Source of the DNA: DASYAE01 sp036501535
Lineage (GTDB): Bacteria; Actinomycetota; Actinomycetes; Streptomycetales; Catenulisporaceae
DNA length: 52,418 nt
Reading direction: 5' to 3'
NCBI GenBank assembly: GCA_036501535.1
Contig: DASYAE010000256.1
Location: forward strand, 1-52,418
The translations under genes and the position numbers were made by a program. Below are positions 44,804-52,418 of this stretch, piece after piece. Every line of letters starts with the position of its first letter. Positions within the stretch are counted from its first letter, which is position 1. Under the pieces are notes generated by a model, which did no database searches, had not been told where the DNA came from, and saw only the letters and a list, made by a program, of their open reading frames with translations.

Positions 44804-44899
44804 AGAGATTAGTGCGCCGATGCCATGGATTTGATCCGTTTGTTCAGCTCGTCCGACACTCGTTCGAGTGATTCGAGGGCTAGAACACAGCCCCATGCC

Positions 44900-46117
44900 C
44901 TACGCACGCGGCGCCGCGCTCGCGTTGTTGGCGGCGGCCAGTGCGCCGTAGCCGACGGCGTCGGCGAGCTCACCGCGCAGGACGCTGAGATCGTCCGCCT
45001 GCTGGGGCGAGCAACGGCGGGCGAGTTCTGCTTTGAGGCCGGCGATCAGCGGGTCCACGGTGCGGCCGAGTTCGGCGTCGATGACGACCATGTCGGGGTC
45101 GAGCATCACGGCGAGGGTGGACAGGGGCTTGGCGAGCAGTGCGCCGAGGTCGCGGAAGAACCGCAGGGCCACCGCGTCCCCGTGGGCGACGAGGCCCTCG
45201 ATGTCGCGGAAGTCGGCGGCGCCGCCGTAGCGGCCGATCAGGGCGTCGATCTTGAACGGGTCGAAGCTCTGGGTGACCAGGCAGCCGCGGTTGCCGCACA
45301 GGCAGTAGGGCCCGTCGTCGGCGACCTGTACGTGGCCGATCTCCCCCGCCATGCCGTGGGCGCCGGGCACCAGCGTGCCGCCGATCACCAGGCCCGCGCC
45401 GACGCCGTGCCGGATCGAGAGGTGCACGACCGAGTGCGCGCCCCGGGCCGCTCCGTAGCGCGCCTCGCCGAGCGCCGCGAGATTCGCATCGTTGATCAGG
45501 CTCACCGGGCGGCCGAGCAGTTCCGCGACGGCGGGGCGGGGGTCGTGGGCGAGCCAGTCGGCGATGTGCGGGGCCGGCCAGTCCGGCGCGGAGGCGCTCT
45601 GGTTGGCGGGGTGCGGCGCGGCGCGCGGGTGCAGCTCCGGCGCGCCGTGGCCCTCGCGCACCGGGAAGGGAGCGGCGATCACCACGCGGCGGGCGGGCAC
45701 GGGCACGGCGGATTCGAGCTCTGCCAGGGCCGCGCGTATCGGCGGGGCCCACTCGGCCCAGGGCTTCGTCCAGGAGACGCCGGTGTCCACGGCCGTGCCG
45801 GGTCCGTCGTCGCCGACCAGGCTGACCCGGGTCGGCTCGCGGTGGGTGAGCCTGACCAGTGCGACCGGTGCGGCCAGCGCGGTGCGGCGGTAGGTCAGCG
45901 AGGGGCGGCCGCGGGTGCCGGTGGCGGCGGGTTCGGCGAGCTCGGTCAGATCGCCGCGGGCTACGAGCGCGGCCACGACGGCGGCCACCGTCGGGCGGGA
46001 CAGGCCGGTGGCCTCCATGAGCTGCGGCCTGGTGAGCGCTGCGGAACCGTCGAACACGCCGAGGACCACGCGCTCGAGCAGCGCAGACGAGGAGCGGGGC
46101 CCACGGGTGCCGGCCAT
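44900..46117 (-). CDS. ROK-family transcriptional regulator
   Basis: A 405-residue regulator. N-terminal winged helix: LTRPQLMEATGLSRPTVAAVVAALVARGDL (about residues 28-57); ROK domain follows. The ROK zinc signature CLCGNRGCL (about residue 273) and GAGLVIGGTLVPGAHGMAGEIGH are clear. The first kinase ATP-binding motif (DxGxT) is absent, consistent with a repressor rather than a sugar kinase. Start ATG 46117 directly follows TAGGAT with a 6-base gap, so translation is probably leaderless. Its neighbour upstream is a secreted GH3 glycosidase, a plausible target. Confidence 0.9.
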   Translation of the reverse strand: MAGTRGPRSSSALLERVVLGVFDGSAALTRPQLMEATGLSRPTVAAVVAALVARGDLTELAEPAATGTRGRPSLTYRRTALAAPVALVRLTHREPTRVSLVGDDGPGTAVDTGVSWTKPWAEWAPPIRAALAELESAVPVPARRVVIAAPFPVREGHGAPELHPRAAPHPANQSASAPDWPAPHIADWLAHDPRPAVAELLGRPVSLINDANLAALGEARYGAARGAHSVVHLSIRHGVGAGLVIGGTLVPGAHGMAGEIGHVQVADDGPYCLCGNRGCLVTQSFDPFKIDALIGRYGGAADFRDIEGLVAHGDAVALRFFRDLGALLAKPLSTLAVMLDPDMVVIDAELGRTVDPLIAGLKAELARRCSPQQADDLSVLRGELADAVGYGALAAANNASAAPRA

Positions 46118-46129
46118 TGCGCAATCCTA
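46116..46129 (-). promoter_or_regulatory. Leaderless -10 element and palindrome at the ROK gene start
   Basis: On the minus strand TAGGAT (46129-46124) ends 6 bases before the ATG, so transcription should begin at or next to the start codon. The palindrome ATTGCGCAAT (46116-46125) spans -10 edge and start codon, a place where a bound repressor would block initiation. Confidence 0.5.
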
Positions 46130-46153
46130 CGGGTCAGCTCGGCGGACGGTCGT

Positions 46154-46195
46154 GCGCGGGGTCCGGACCGACCGCCTCCGGTCCGGGCCCCGCGC
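46154..46195 (-). terminator. Hairpin terminator after the GH3 gene
   Basis: A 17-bp stem with one G-U pair (46154-46170 with 46179-46195) and an 8-base loop, 69 bases beyond the GH3 stop and just upstream of the ROK promoter, insulating the two genes. Confidence 0.8.
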
Positions 46196-46264
46196 TGTTC
46201 ACCGTTCCCGCGGCGACGTCCCGGCGCCGCGGTGCGGTGGCTCGTGCAATGCGATGTGCGTCGG

Positions 46265-48928
46265 TCAGCTGATGGTCACCGTCGCAGAGAGCTGTGTACT
46301 GCGCTCCGAGTCGCCGACGATGACCGGGCGGGTCCCGGTCGCGGTGACCCAGCCGGACACGTCGGTCCAGTACTGCAGCTGGCGCAGCGGCACGTGCAGT
46401 GTCAGGGTCTTGCTCTGGCCGGGCGCGAGCGTGACGCGCCCGTACGCGGCCAATGCCTTGTCCGCGAACTGCACGACGCTCGGGATGGCGGACGGCGCGC
46501 CGAGGTAGACCTGCGGCACCGCGGTGCCTGCGGCCGTGCCGGTGTTGCGGACGGAGAACGTGACGTCCAAGCCGCCGTCGCCCGCCTTCGCCGTGTGCAT
46601 GCCGGAGTACGCGAAGTTCGTGTACGACAGGCCGTAGCCGAAGGGATAGAGCGGCGTCTCATCGGTCGCGTCGAAGTAGCGGTAGCCGATGTCCAGACCC
46701 TCTGAGTACGTGGTCGTACACACGGTCGTGGACGGTGTGGAGGCGCTGCACGGCTGCCCGCTGGGGTCCACGCCGTAGCTCGAGCGCTCCGGGTGGGCGG
46801 GGTTGTGCGCGACCTCCTGGGTGATCGACGTGGGCCAGGTGAACGGCAGGTGCCCGCTGGGGTCGGTCCGGCCGAGCAGGAGGTCCGCCGCTGCGACGCC
46901 GGCCTGGTCGCCGCCGAAGTAGGTGTCCAGGACCGCCTTGACGCTGCCGAGCCACGGCATCGTGACCGGCTGGTTGGCCTGGAGCACCACGACAGTGTTC
47001 GGGTTGGCCGCCGCGACGGCCTCGATCAGCTGGTCCTGGCCGTCGGGCAGAGGGGTGGACAGGTCGCCGGAGCCGGTGTCCCAGGCGAACACGACCGCGG
47101 TCTTCGCCTTCTCGGCCGCGGCGACGGCGGCGGCGGTGTTCGCCTGCTGCTGCGCCGGGGTGACCCAGTTCAGGCGCACCTGCACCGGGCTGCCGGAGAC
47201 GTCCGGGTTCTCGGCGACCGAGAGGGTGTGCGCGCCGGCCGACAGCTGGACCAGGGTCCTGTCGTTGGCCAGGCCGTCGGCGGTGGCGGTGGGCGCGCTG
47301 CCGTCGGTCGCGTGGACCACGCCGTAGCGCGGCGAGGTGCCGAAGCCGGCGCCGACCGTCGCGAGGGTCGTGCCGTCGACGGTGAGGCCCGCGGTGCCGC
47401 CGAGCGCCTGGATGTCGAGCCAGTACTGCCCGGAGGCCGGCACCGTCAGCGTTCCGGTCCATGTCTGGGTGCTGTCTTCGGGCAGCGCGTTGCCGCCGGC
47501 GGTGGTGGAGTCCAGCTGCGGGTCCACGCTCGTCTTGCCCGATCCGCCGGTGGTGCGCAGCAGGCCCGGCGATCCGCCGTGCGAGAGGGCCGAGGCCGGT
47601 ACCGGGGTGCCGGTCAGGTCGTCGGCGACCGAGTACGTGATGTTCGCGCCGGTGCCCTTGGTGTCCGCGGTCAGCGCGCTCAGGGCGCTGGTCTGCTGGC
47701 TGAGCAGGCCGCCGGCGGCCTCTCCGCCGCTGTTGGTCGCGATCGTCTGCCCGGCGCCGGGGCCGATCAGCGCGAGCGAGGAGAGTTCGGCGGTGGACAG
47801 CGGCAGCGCGTTGCCCTCGTTCTGCAGCAGCGTCGCAGAGTCCTGCGCGGTGGCCAGGACCGTCTGCTCATCGGCCGCGGTGTTCTCCGGCGTGACCGTG
47901 TGCTTCGATGCGCCGGTGAGAAGACCGAAGCGGTCCATCTCGAGCAGGATGCTGCCGACGGCCTTGTCGAGGGTCGAGATCTGCACCGCGCCGGAGGCGA
48001 TGGCCGCCTTCATCGCGGTGGAGGTGAAGTAGCTCGGCAGGCCGACCCCGGAGGGTCCGCCGCCGCCGGGCATCTCGAGGTCGAGGCCTGCGTTGATGTA
48101 CGTGGTGCCGTGGTTGGCCCCCCAGTCGGAGGTCACGAAGCCCTGGAAGCCCAGCTCGTTGCGCAGGATCTGGGTCAGGGTGGTGGAGTTGCCGCAGGCC
48201 TGGTAGCCGTTGATCTGGTTGTAGGAGCACATCACCGAGGAGACGCCGGCCTGCACCGCGTCGGCGAACGGCTCCAGGTAGATCTCCTGCAGGGTCTGCG
48301 AGTCGACCTCGACGTCGTTCCCGCCGTCGTACGCGATGAAGCGCTTGACCTGGGCCATCTCGCCCTGGCTCTGGATACCGGTGATCTCCGCGGCGCCGGT
48401 CTGGCCGGTCAGCAGCGGGTCCTCGCCGAAGGTGTTGAACCCCCGGCCCCAGCTGGTGTCGCGGTCCATGTTGACGAACGGCTCGAGCACGACGTCCATG
48501 CCCAGCGACTTCGCGTCGCTCCCGATCACCTTGCCGTTGGCCTGCGCGTCGGCCTGGCTGAAGGTCGCGGCCACGCCCATGGTCGAGGTCATCCCGGTCG
48601 AGTCCTGCTTCGTGATGACGCCGGGCGGGCCGTCGGACAGCTTGAGCGAGGGGATGCCCAGACGCGGCACTCCCGGCAGGTATCCGGCCTGGTACTGGTC
48701 GGCGGAGTTGGCGACCTCGGCCTCTCCCTCGATCATGGACAGCTTCTCGTCCAGCGTCATCTCGCCCAGCAGCCGGTCCACCCGCGCGTCGCCGGTGACC
48801 ACCGGCGCCGGGGCCGGGCGGGCGGAGGCGGAGGCCGTCCCGCCGCACACGGCGGCGGCCACGGCACTGACGGCGGTCAGGGCGACCAGCAGCTTCGGTT
48901 GCCGCGATGATTTACGTCTAATGTACAC
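46265..48928 (-). CDS. Secreted GH3 beta-glycosidase with PA14 insert and C-terminal Fn3-like domain
   Basis: An 887-residue precursor. Basic start and hydrophobic core end at ASASA near residue 35. The GH3 barrel has LSDGPPGV, EPFVNMDRDTSWGRGFNTFGEDP, QVKRFIAYDG, and the nucleophile Asp in VTSDWGANHG. The second domain begins about residue 370 (LLQNEGNALPL) and is interrupted by a PA14-like segment (about 480-600). FDATDETPLYPFGYGLSYT and a fibronectin III-like domain close it. It releases glucose or xylose from oligosaccharides outside the cell. GTG at 48928 has GGAG 7 bases upstream. Expression may be controlled by the ROK product or a site at 48992. Confidence 0.93.
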   Translation of the reverse strand: MYIRRKSSRQPKLLVALTAVSAVAAAVCGGTASASARPAPAPVVTGDARVDRLLGEMTLDEKLSMIEGEAEVANSADQYQAGYLPGVPRLGIPSLKLSDGPPGVITKQDSTGMTSTMGVAATFSQADAQANGKVIGSDAKSLGMDVVLEPFVNMDRDTSWGRGFNTFGEDPLLTGQTGAAEITGIQSQGEMAQVKRFIAYDGGNDVEVDSQTLQEIYLEPFADAVQAGVSSVMCSYNQINGYQACGNSTTLTQILRNELGFQGFVTSDWGANHGTTYINAGLDLEMPGGGGPSGVGLPSYFTSTAMKAAIASGAVQISTLDKAVGSILLEMDRFGLLTGASKHTVTPENTAADEQTVLATAQDSATLLQNEGNALPLSTAELSSLALIGPGAGQTIATNSGGEAAGGLLSQQTSALSALTADTKGTGANITYSVADDLTGTPVPASALSHGGSPGLLRTTGGSGKTSVDPQLDSTTAGGNALPEDSTQTWTGTLTVPASGQYWLDIQALGGTAGLTVDGTTLATVGAGFGTSPRYGVVHATDGSAPTATADGLANDRTLVQLSAGAHTLSVAENPDVSGSPVQVRLNWVTPAQQQANTAAAVAAAEKAKTAVVFAWDTGSGDLSTPLPDGQDQLIEAVAAANPNTVVVLQANQPVTMPWLGSVKAVLDTYFGGDQAGVAAADLLLGRTDPSGHLPFTWPTSITQEVAHNPAHPERSSYGVDPSGQPCSASTPSTTVCTTTYSEGLDIGYRYFDATDETPLYPFGYGLSYTNFAYSGMHTAKAGDGGLDVTFSVRNTGTAAGTAVPQVYLGAPSAIPSVVQFADKALAAYGRVTLAPGQSKTLTLHVPLRQLQYWTDVSGWVTATGTRPVIVGDSERSTQLSATVTIS

Positions 48929-48991
48929 TCAAACTCCAGTGACCCGAGTGAGAACGCCGCGCGCTTCACCTCATCAGGGCACAGCGATATG

Positions 48992-49009
48992 GCACGTCAT
49001 GCGACGTGC
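48992..49009. promoter_or_regulatory. Inverted repeat upstream of the GH3 gene
   Basis: GCACGTC-ATGC-GACGTGC, perfect 7-bp arms, 64-81 bases upstream of the GH3 GTG. This is a typical size and place for a repressor operator; which regulator binds is unknown. Confidence 0.4.
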
Positions 49010-49152
49010 TTCTGTGTACTGACGGGGATTACGCCTGTGGGACGTATGCGGCAACGGGAACGTTACAAAGGAGCGGTGCGGGCGGCAAGGGGCTGAAGGC
49101 TTCGCGTATTAATGTCTTATGGGAGCCATATTTCTGACGCGGTGTGGCGCGG

Positions 49153-49554
49153 TCAGTCGGCCGGCATCAGCCGGTGCGCCTTGGCGATCGCCTGGGTCCG
49201 GTCGCTCACGTCGAGCTTCAGGAAGATCGCGTGCATGTGGTTTTTCACGGTCGGCTCGGAGATCTGCAGCGTCCGCGAGATGCGCCGGTTCGAGAAGCCC
49301 TCCAGCAGCAGGTGCAGCACCTCGGCCTCGCGGTGGGTGAGGCGCGAGCGGGCGATGAGCCGGGCGAAGTTCCCGCCGCCGCTCGATTCCGGCGTACCGG
49401 CCGAGGATCCGCGCGCTGCGTCGAAGAGCTCTTCGAGGCCGCGCACGGCCCGCGCGAGGCCGTCGAGGCAGACGGCGGCCTCCTGCAGCAGGCCGCGGGC
49501 CGCGGCGCCGACCGCCTCGCGATCCGCCGGAGGGCTGACCTCGACAGACTCCAC
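49153..49554 (-). CDS. Short LuxR-type (GerE helix-turn-helix) regulator without a receiver domain
   Basis: A 133-residue protein with the LuxR DNA-binding domain in its C-terminal half: LTHREAEVLHLLLEGFSNRRISRTLQISEPTVKNHMHAIFLKL (about residues 72-114). The N-terminal 65 residues are short, Ala/Leu-rich and helical, too small for a receiver or autoinducer domain; they may dimerise. GTG at 49554 has GGGGAGG 9 bases upstream. It follows the acyltransferase gene on the same strand after 71 bp and may be co-transcribed with the storage-lipid genes. Confidence 0.86.
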   Translation of the reverse strand: MESVEVSPPADREAVGAAARGLLQEAAVCLDGLARAVRGLEELFDAARGSSAGTPESSGGGNFARLIARSRLTHREAEVLHLLLEGFSNRRISRTLQISEPTVKNHMHAIFLKLDVSDRTQAIAKAHRLMPAD

Positions 49555-49625
49555 CTGAGCTGACCTCCCCTGCTCGCCGCACTTGGTATAGAAGCTATCT
49601 ACCGGTGCAATTCAGGCGCAATCCC

Positions 49626-51077
49626 TCATAGGGAGGAGCCGCGCTGCGAGGCGGCGGCGCAACCGCCGATGACGTCCGCGAAACCGCTCTCGATGCACGC
49701 CGTCAGGACCGGCGGATCCGGGACCGCGGCGGTGTCCACGGTGAGGGCGAGCGCACCCCGGCCGCGCTGCGAGACCATCAGGGCCATGACGGCGCACCCC
49801 GGCACCGGGCCGAAGCAGTACCCCAGCTCGATGCGCGCCCCGGAGACGTAGGCGCCGCGGGCCGGCGCGACGACGTGGCTCACCTGGAGGTCGTAGCTGT
49901 GGCCGAGGCTCGCGGCCAGGCCGGTCAGCAGCGTCGTCGGCAGCTGATTCACGCAGGCCAGCACCGCGTCCAGGGCCGCGGGCGAGAACGGCGCCGCGGC
50001 GGACGAGAGCAGGCGCCCGACGGTCCGGCACAGCGCGACCGGGTCCCGCTCGTCGAGCGGGCCGGCGAGCTTGACGCCGCTGAACCGGTTCCCGCCCGGC
50101 CGACCGGTGTCCCGCGCCGACACCGGCCCCGGCCCCGGCACGGTCATCGCGAACGGCAGCGTCGAGGCGGTGACGCGGTGCGCATCGTGGTAGAGCCGGA
50201 AGCCGGCCAGCAGCCCGGCGCAGAGTGCTGCGTTGGTGGAGACGCCGACGGCCCGCGCCGCGGAACGCAGCCCATTGAGATCGGCCGTCACAGCCTCGAA
50301 CCGGCGGGTCGTGCCGCGGGCGCGCAACAGCGGCGAAGGCCTGCCGACCGGCCGCGTCGTCGTCTCGATCAGGGTGCGTGTCGCCCTGCCGACTTCGGCC
50401 GTGGTGCGCAGGGGCGTGCGGGCGGTTCGCAGCGCGGCGCCCGCGATCCGCCGCACGGCCGGGCCGGCCTCACCGGCCAACGGGCCGACCAGCCGCTGCG
50501 CGACCGAGTCGAGCAGCAGCGCGGGGGCCGGGGGCCGGGGCTTGTCCGCGCGCGGCTCGCGGCCCCGGCCCAGCAGCGTCGCGAGCCAGGACGCGACGAG
50601 CGACCCGTCGCCCAGGGCGTGGTGGAACTTGAGCAGCCAGGCCGCGCGGTACCCCTCGGGCTCCCAGCACAGGTCCTCGACCAGCACGCTCTGCCAGGGC
50701 GGGCGATCCGGGGCGAACGGCGCTGCGGCCAGGTCCTCGGCCAGGTCGAGCAGTTCGCGGCGCCCGGCGGGACGCGGCAGGGCGGCCCGGCGCAGGTGCG
50801 CGGCGACGTCGAAGCGCGGGTCGGGCGTCCACACCGGCACGGTCGGCGCCAGCAGCGGGGCCACCGGCCGCTCGCGCAGCCGCGGGACCATCCGGGTCGC
50901 CCATTCGTGCCCTGCGGCGAAGCGCTGCGGGTCCGGCGGGCGGTCGAGCAGGTAGAGCATCACCAGGCCGGAGCGCAGCCGCGGATCCTGCTCGCAGCGC
51001 CACATGAAGGTGTCCAGCGCGTTGAGCCGACGCGGCGCGCCCCAGGCCCGCTCACCGAACTGCTGCGACGCCCTCAC
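49626..51077 (-). CDS. Wax ester synthase / diacylglycerol acyltransferase (WS/DGAT)
   Basis: A 483-residue acyltransferase that esterifies diacylglycerol or fatty alcohol with acyl-CoA to make storage lipid. The catalytic HHxxxDG motif is present as HHALGDG (residues 152-158). PLDAFMW-like start reads NALDTFMWR, and the C-terminal domain carries the family's NVPGP-like segment as MTVPGPGPV. GTG at 51077 has GGGAGG 4 bases upstream and lies within the last 26 bases of the upstream HAD-PlsC gene, so the two are coupled. Likely at the membrane or lipid-droplet surface. Confidence 0.88.
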   Translation of the reverse strand: MRASQQFGERAWGAPRRLNALDTFMWRCEQDPRLRSGLVMLYLLDRPPDPQRFAAGHEWATRMVPRLRERPVAPLLAPTVPVWTPDPRFDVAAHLRRAALPRPAGRRELLDLAEDLAAAPFAPDRPPWQSVLVEDLCWEPEGYRAAWLLKFHHALGDGSLVASWLATLLGRGREPRADKPRPPAPALLLDSVAQRLVGPLAGEAGPAVRRIAGAALRTARTPLRTTAEVGRATRTLIETTTRPVGRPSPLLRARGTTRRFEAVTADLNGLRSAARAVGVSTNAALCAGLLAGFRLYHDAHRVTASTLPFAMTVPGPGPVSARDTGRPGGNRFSGVKLAGPLDERDPVALCRTVGRLLSSAAAPFSPAALDAVLACVNQLPTTLLTGLAASLGHSYDLQVSHVVAPARGAYVSGARIELGYCFGPVPGCAVMALMVSQRGRGALALTVDTAAVPDPPVLTACIESGFADVIGGCAAASQRGSSL

Positions 51078-52418
51078 CCGCCCTCCCGGTCATGAGCGTG
51101 TCGACATACAGGCGCCTGACATCCTCGATCCGGTCGCCGAGCTCTGCGATCCGCCAGGCGGCCACGTCCAGCGGCGGGTGCACCACGACGTCGATCCGGC
51201 CGGCCCGCACCGTCCTGGCCGTGCGCGGCATCAGCCGGCCCGTGTTGCGGATCACCACCGGCACGACCGGGACGCGCGCCGCGCGGGCGATCAGGAACGC
51301 CCCCTTGTGGAACGGGCCCGGCGCGGGCGTCGCAGACCGCGTACCTTCCGGGGCGACGGCCAGGGACACGCCGCGGGCGAGCAGGTCGAGCGCCGGGCGG
51401 AAGCAGTCCGCGGCCCCGTCGGCGCCCCGGTCGACGAACACGACGTCCAGCAGCCGCCCGAACCGGCCCAGGCCCGGCACCCGGGCCAGCTCGGCCTTTG
51501 CGAAGCCGGTGTAGTCCCGGCCGAGCAACCGGGCCAGGACGGCCCCGTCGAGCCAGCTCTGGTGATTGAACAGGAAGACGGCGGGTCGCACGGCGAGGTG
51601 CGCGCCGCCCTGCACGCGCACCTGCACGCCGCCAAGTTCCAGGGCGGCCCGGCTGGCCACCGCCGTGCCGAGTTCCGCAGCCTCGCGCCGGTCCATGCCG
51701 ACCGCGGCGAGGCCGAGCCCTGCGCCGATGCCGGTCAGGATCCCGCTCCACACCGCGGCCGAACGCGCGGCGGTCACCGGGCCGACGGCCCCCCGGCGAT
51801 CGAGGCGCAGCACGTCCCAGCCGCGTGCGCGCGCCGCCGCGGCGAGCGCGGTGCTCGGGCAGAGCGCGCACGGCGCGCCGACCGACTCGAGGAACGGCAG
51901 GTCGTCGATGCTGTCCGCGTAGGCGTGGCTGGCGGCCGGGTCGATCCCGTGCGCGCGGGCGAAGTCGAGCACTGCCGCGGCCTTCGCGCCGCCGCGCAGG
52001 ATCGGCTCGGGCAGCGCGCCGGTGAGCCGGCCCTCCTCGATCTGCGGCTCGCCGCACAGGACGTGCTCGACGCCGAGCCGCGCGGCCATCGGGGCGACCT
52101 GCCAGCGCGCGGCGGCCGTGACGATCGCGACAATATGGCCGCGCCGCTGATGGGCTTTGACCAGCGACCAGGCCCCGGGCCGCAGCCGGGCGGCCAGCTG
52201 CCCGGAGAAGACGCGTTCGGCGTGCCGGGCGAGTTCGTCCTCGGATTCGCCGGCCCACAGGCGCAGCGCCGCCCGGTAGGCGCACCGGATGTCGCCGTCG
52301 GTCGGCTCGCCACGCAGCAGAGCGGCGGCCAGCCGGGCGGCCGGAAGCGGCCCGATCCGGGCCGCGGCGCACAGCAGCCGGTGCGGTGCGAGGCCGGGGT
52401 CGCGCAGGAACGCGGTGG
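51052..52418 (-). CDS. HAD-IB hydrolase / 1-acyl-sn-glycerol-3-phosphate acyltransferase fusion, 5' end outside window
   Basis: The frame is open to the right edge, so the N terminus with HAD motif I is not visible. The visible part begins in the HAD cap region and then shows motif II (VAIVTAAA), motif III Lys (GGAKAAAVLDF) and motif IV (SHAYADSIDDLPFLE). From about 150 residues before the middle a PlsC domain follows: FLFNHQSWLDGAVL (HX4D), VFVDRG, APEGTRS and VPVVPVVIRNTG. This layout is known in actinobacteria as a bifunctional phosphatase/acyltransferase, which could both acylate lysophosphatidate and supply diacylglycerol. It is directly coupled to WS/DGAT, which uses diacylglycerol. Confidence 0.88.
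   Translation of the reverse strand, partial: TAFLRDPGLAPHRLLCAAARIGPLPAARLAAALLRGEPTDGDIRCAYRAALRLWAGESEDELARHAERVFSGQLAARLRPGAWSLVKAHQRRGHIVAIVTAAARWQVAPMAARLGVEHVLCGEPQIEEGRLTGALPEPILRGGAKAAAVLDFARAHGIDPAASHAYADSIDDLPFLESVGAPCALCPSTALAAAARARGWDVLRLDRRGAVGPVTAARSAAVWSGILTGIGAGLGLAAVGMDRREAAELGTAVASRAALELGGVQVRVQGGAHLAVRPAVFLFNHQSWLDGAVLARLLGRDYTGFAKAELARVPGLGRFGRLLDVVFVDRGADGAADCFRPALDLLARGVSLAVAPEGTRSATPAPGPFHKGAFLIARAARVPVVPVVIRNTGRLMPRTARTVRAGRIDVVVHPPLDVAAWRIAELGDRIEDVRRLYVDTLMTGRAGEGVAAVR

Noticed and set aside
46793..48910. A 705-codon plus-strand open frame over the GH3 gene
   Set aside because: Shadow frame; GH3 catalytic motifs and the signal peptide lie on the minus strand.

Overview
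The window is very GC-rich, uses GTG and TTG starts freely, packs genes with 4-bp ATGA/TTGA overlaps, and carries Streptomyces-type vancomycin resistance, type I polyketide, ROK, LacI and storage-lipid genes. This points to a filamentous actinomycete chromosome (Streptomyces or Catenulispora-like; the genus cannot be fixed from sequence alone). I see no rRNA, tRNA, CRISPR, transposase, integrase or replication origin.

Layout. 1-3.2 kb: a 5'-truncated unknown gene, an MFS exporter preceded by a structured leader RNA encoding a 10-residue peptide, and an unknown gene. 3.3-9.5 kb: an inducible glycopeptide-resistance island, with murF (-) divergent from vanHAX (+), then vanRS (-). The murF and vanH promoters are near-perfect mirror images, and a 20-bp box recurs at murF, vanH and vanR. 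9.5-13.9 kb: a secreted GH53 galactanase, an ArsR/AHSA1/reductase cassette and a methyltransferase. 14.0-26.5 kb: a compact polyketide locus with a KASIII-like enzyme, SDR, micro-ORF, alpha/beta-hydrolase-fold protein, TesB-type thioesterase, a single fully reducing PKS module (KS-AT-DH-ER-KR-ACP) and a convergent FAD oxidoreductase. 26.7-31.8 kb: a Ser/Thr kinase with a four-helix C-terminal membrane domain, a RibD/DHFR-like reductase, a Tat-exported M28 peptidase and an SMP-30 lactonase-like protein. 31.9-41.8 kb: a LacI-controlled ABC uptake system divided over two divergent transcripts, with a PHP-type metallohydrolase and a GH38 alpha-mannosidase. 42.0-52.4 kb: a DHA2 exporter, a photolyase lacking its N-terminal domain, a ROK regulator, a secreted GH3 glycosidase, a small LuxR-type regulator, and a storage-lipid pair (WS/DGAT and a HAD-PlsC fusion) running off the right edge.

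How parts work together. VanS/VanR should sense glycopeptide and switch on vanHAX, which replaces D-Ala-D-Ala by D-Ala-D-Lac, together with a dedicated MurF that attaches the depsipeptide to the cell-wall precursor. The PKS locus looks able to make a short reduced, possibly methyl-branched acyl chain that auxiliary enzymes transfer, reduce or release. The LacI region looks like a sugar or sugar-phosphodiester uptake and breakdown unit. The strongest candidates for something undescribed are the leader RNA of the MFS exporter and the mirror-image murF/vanH control region.
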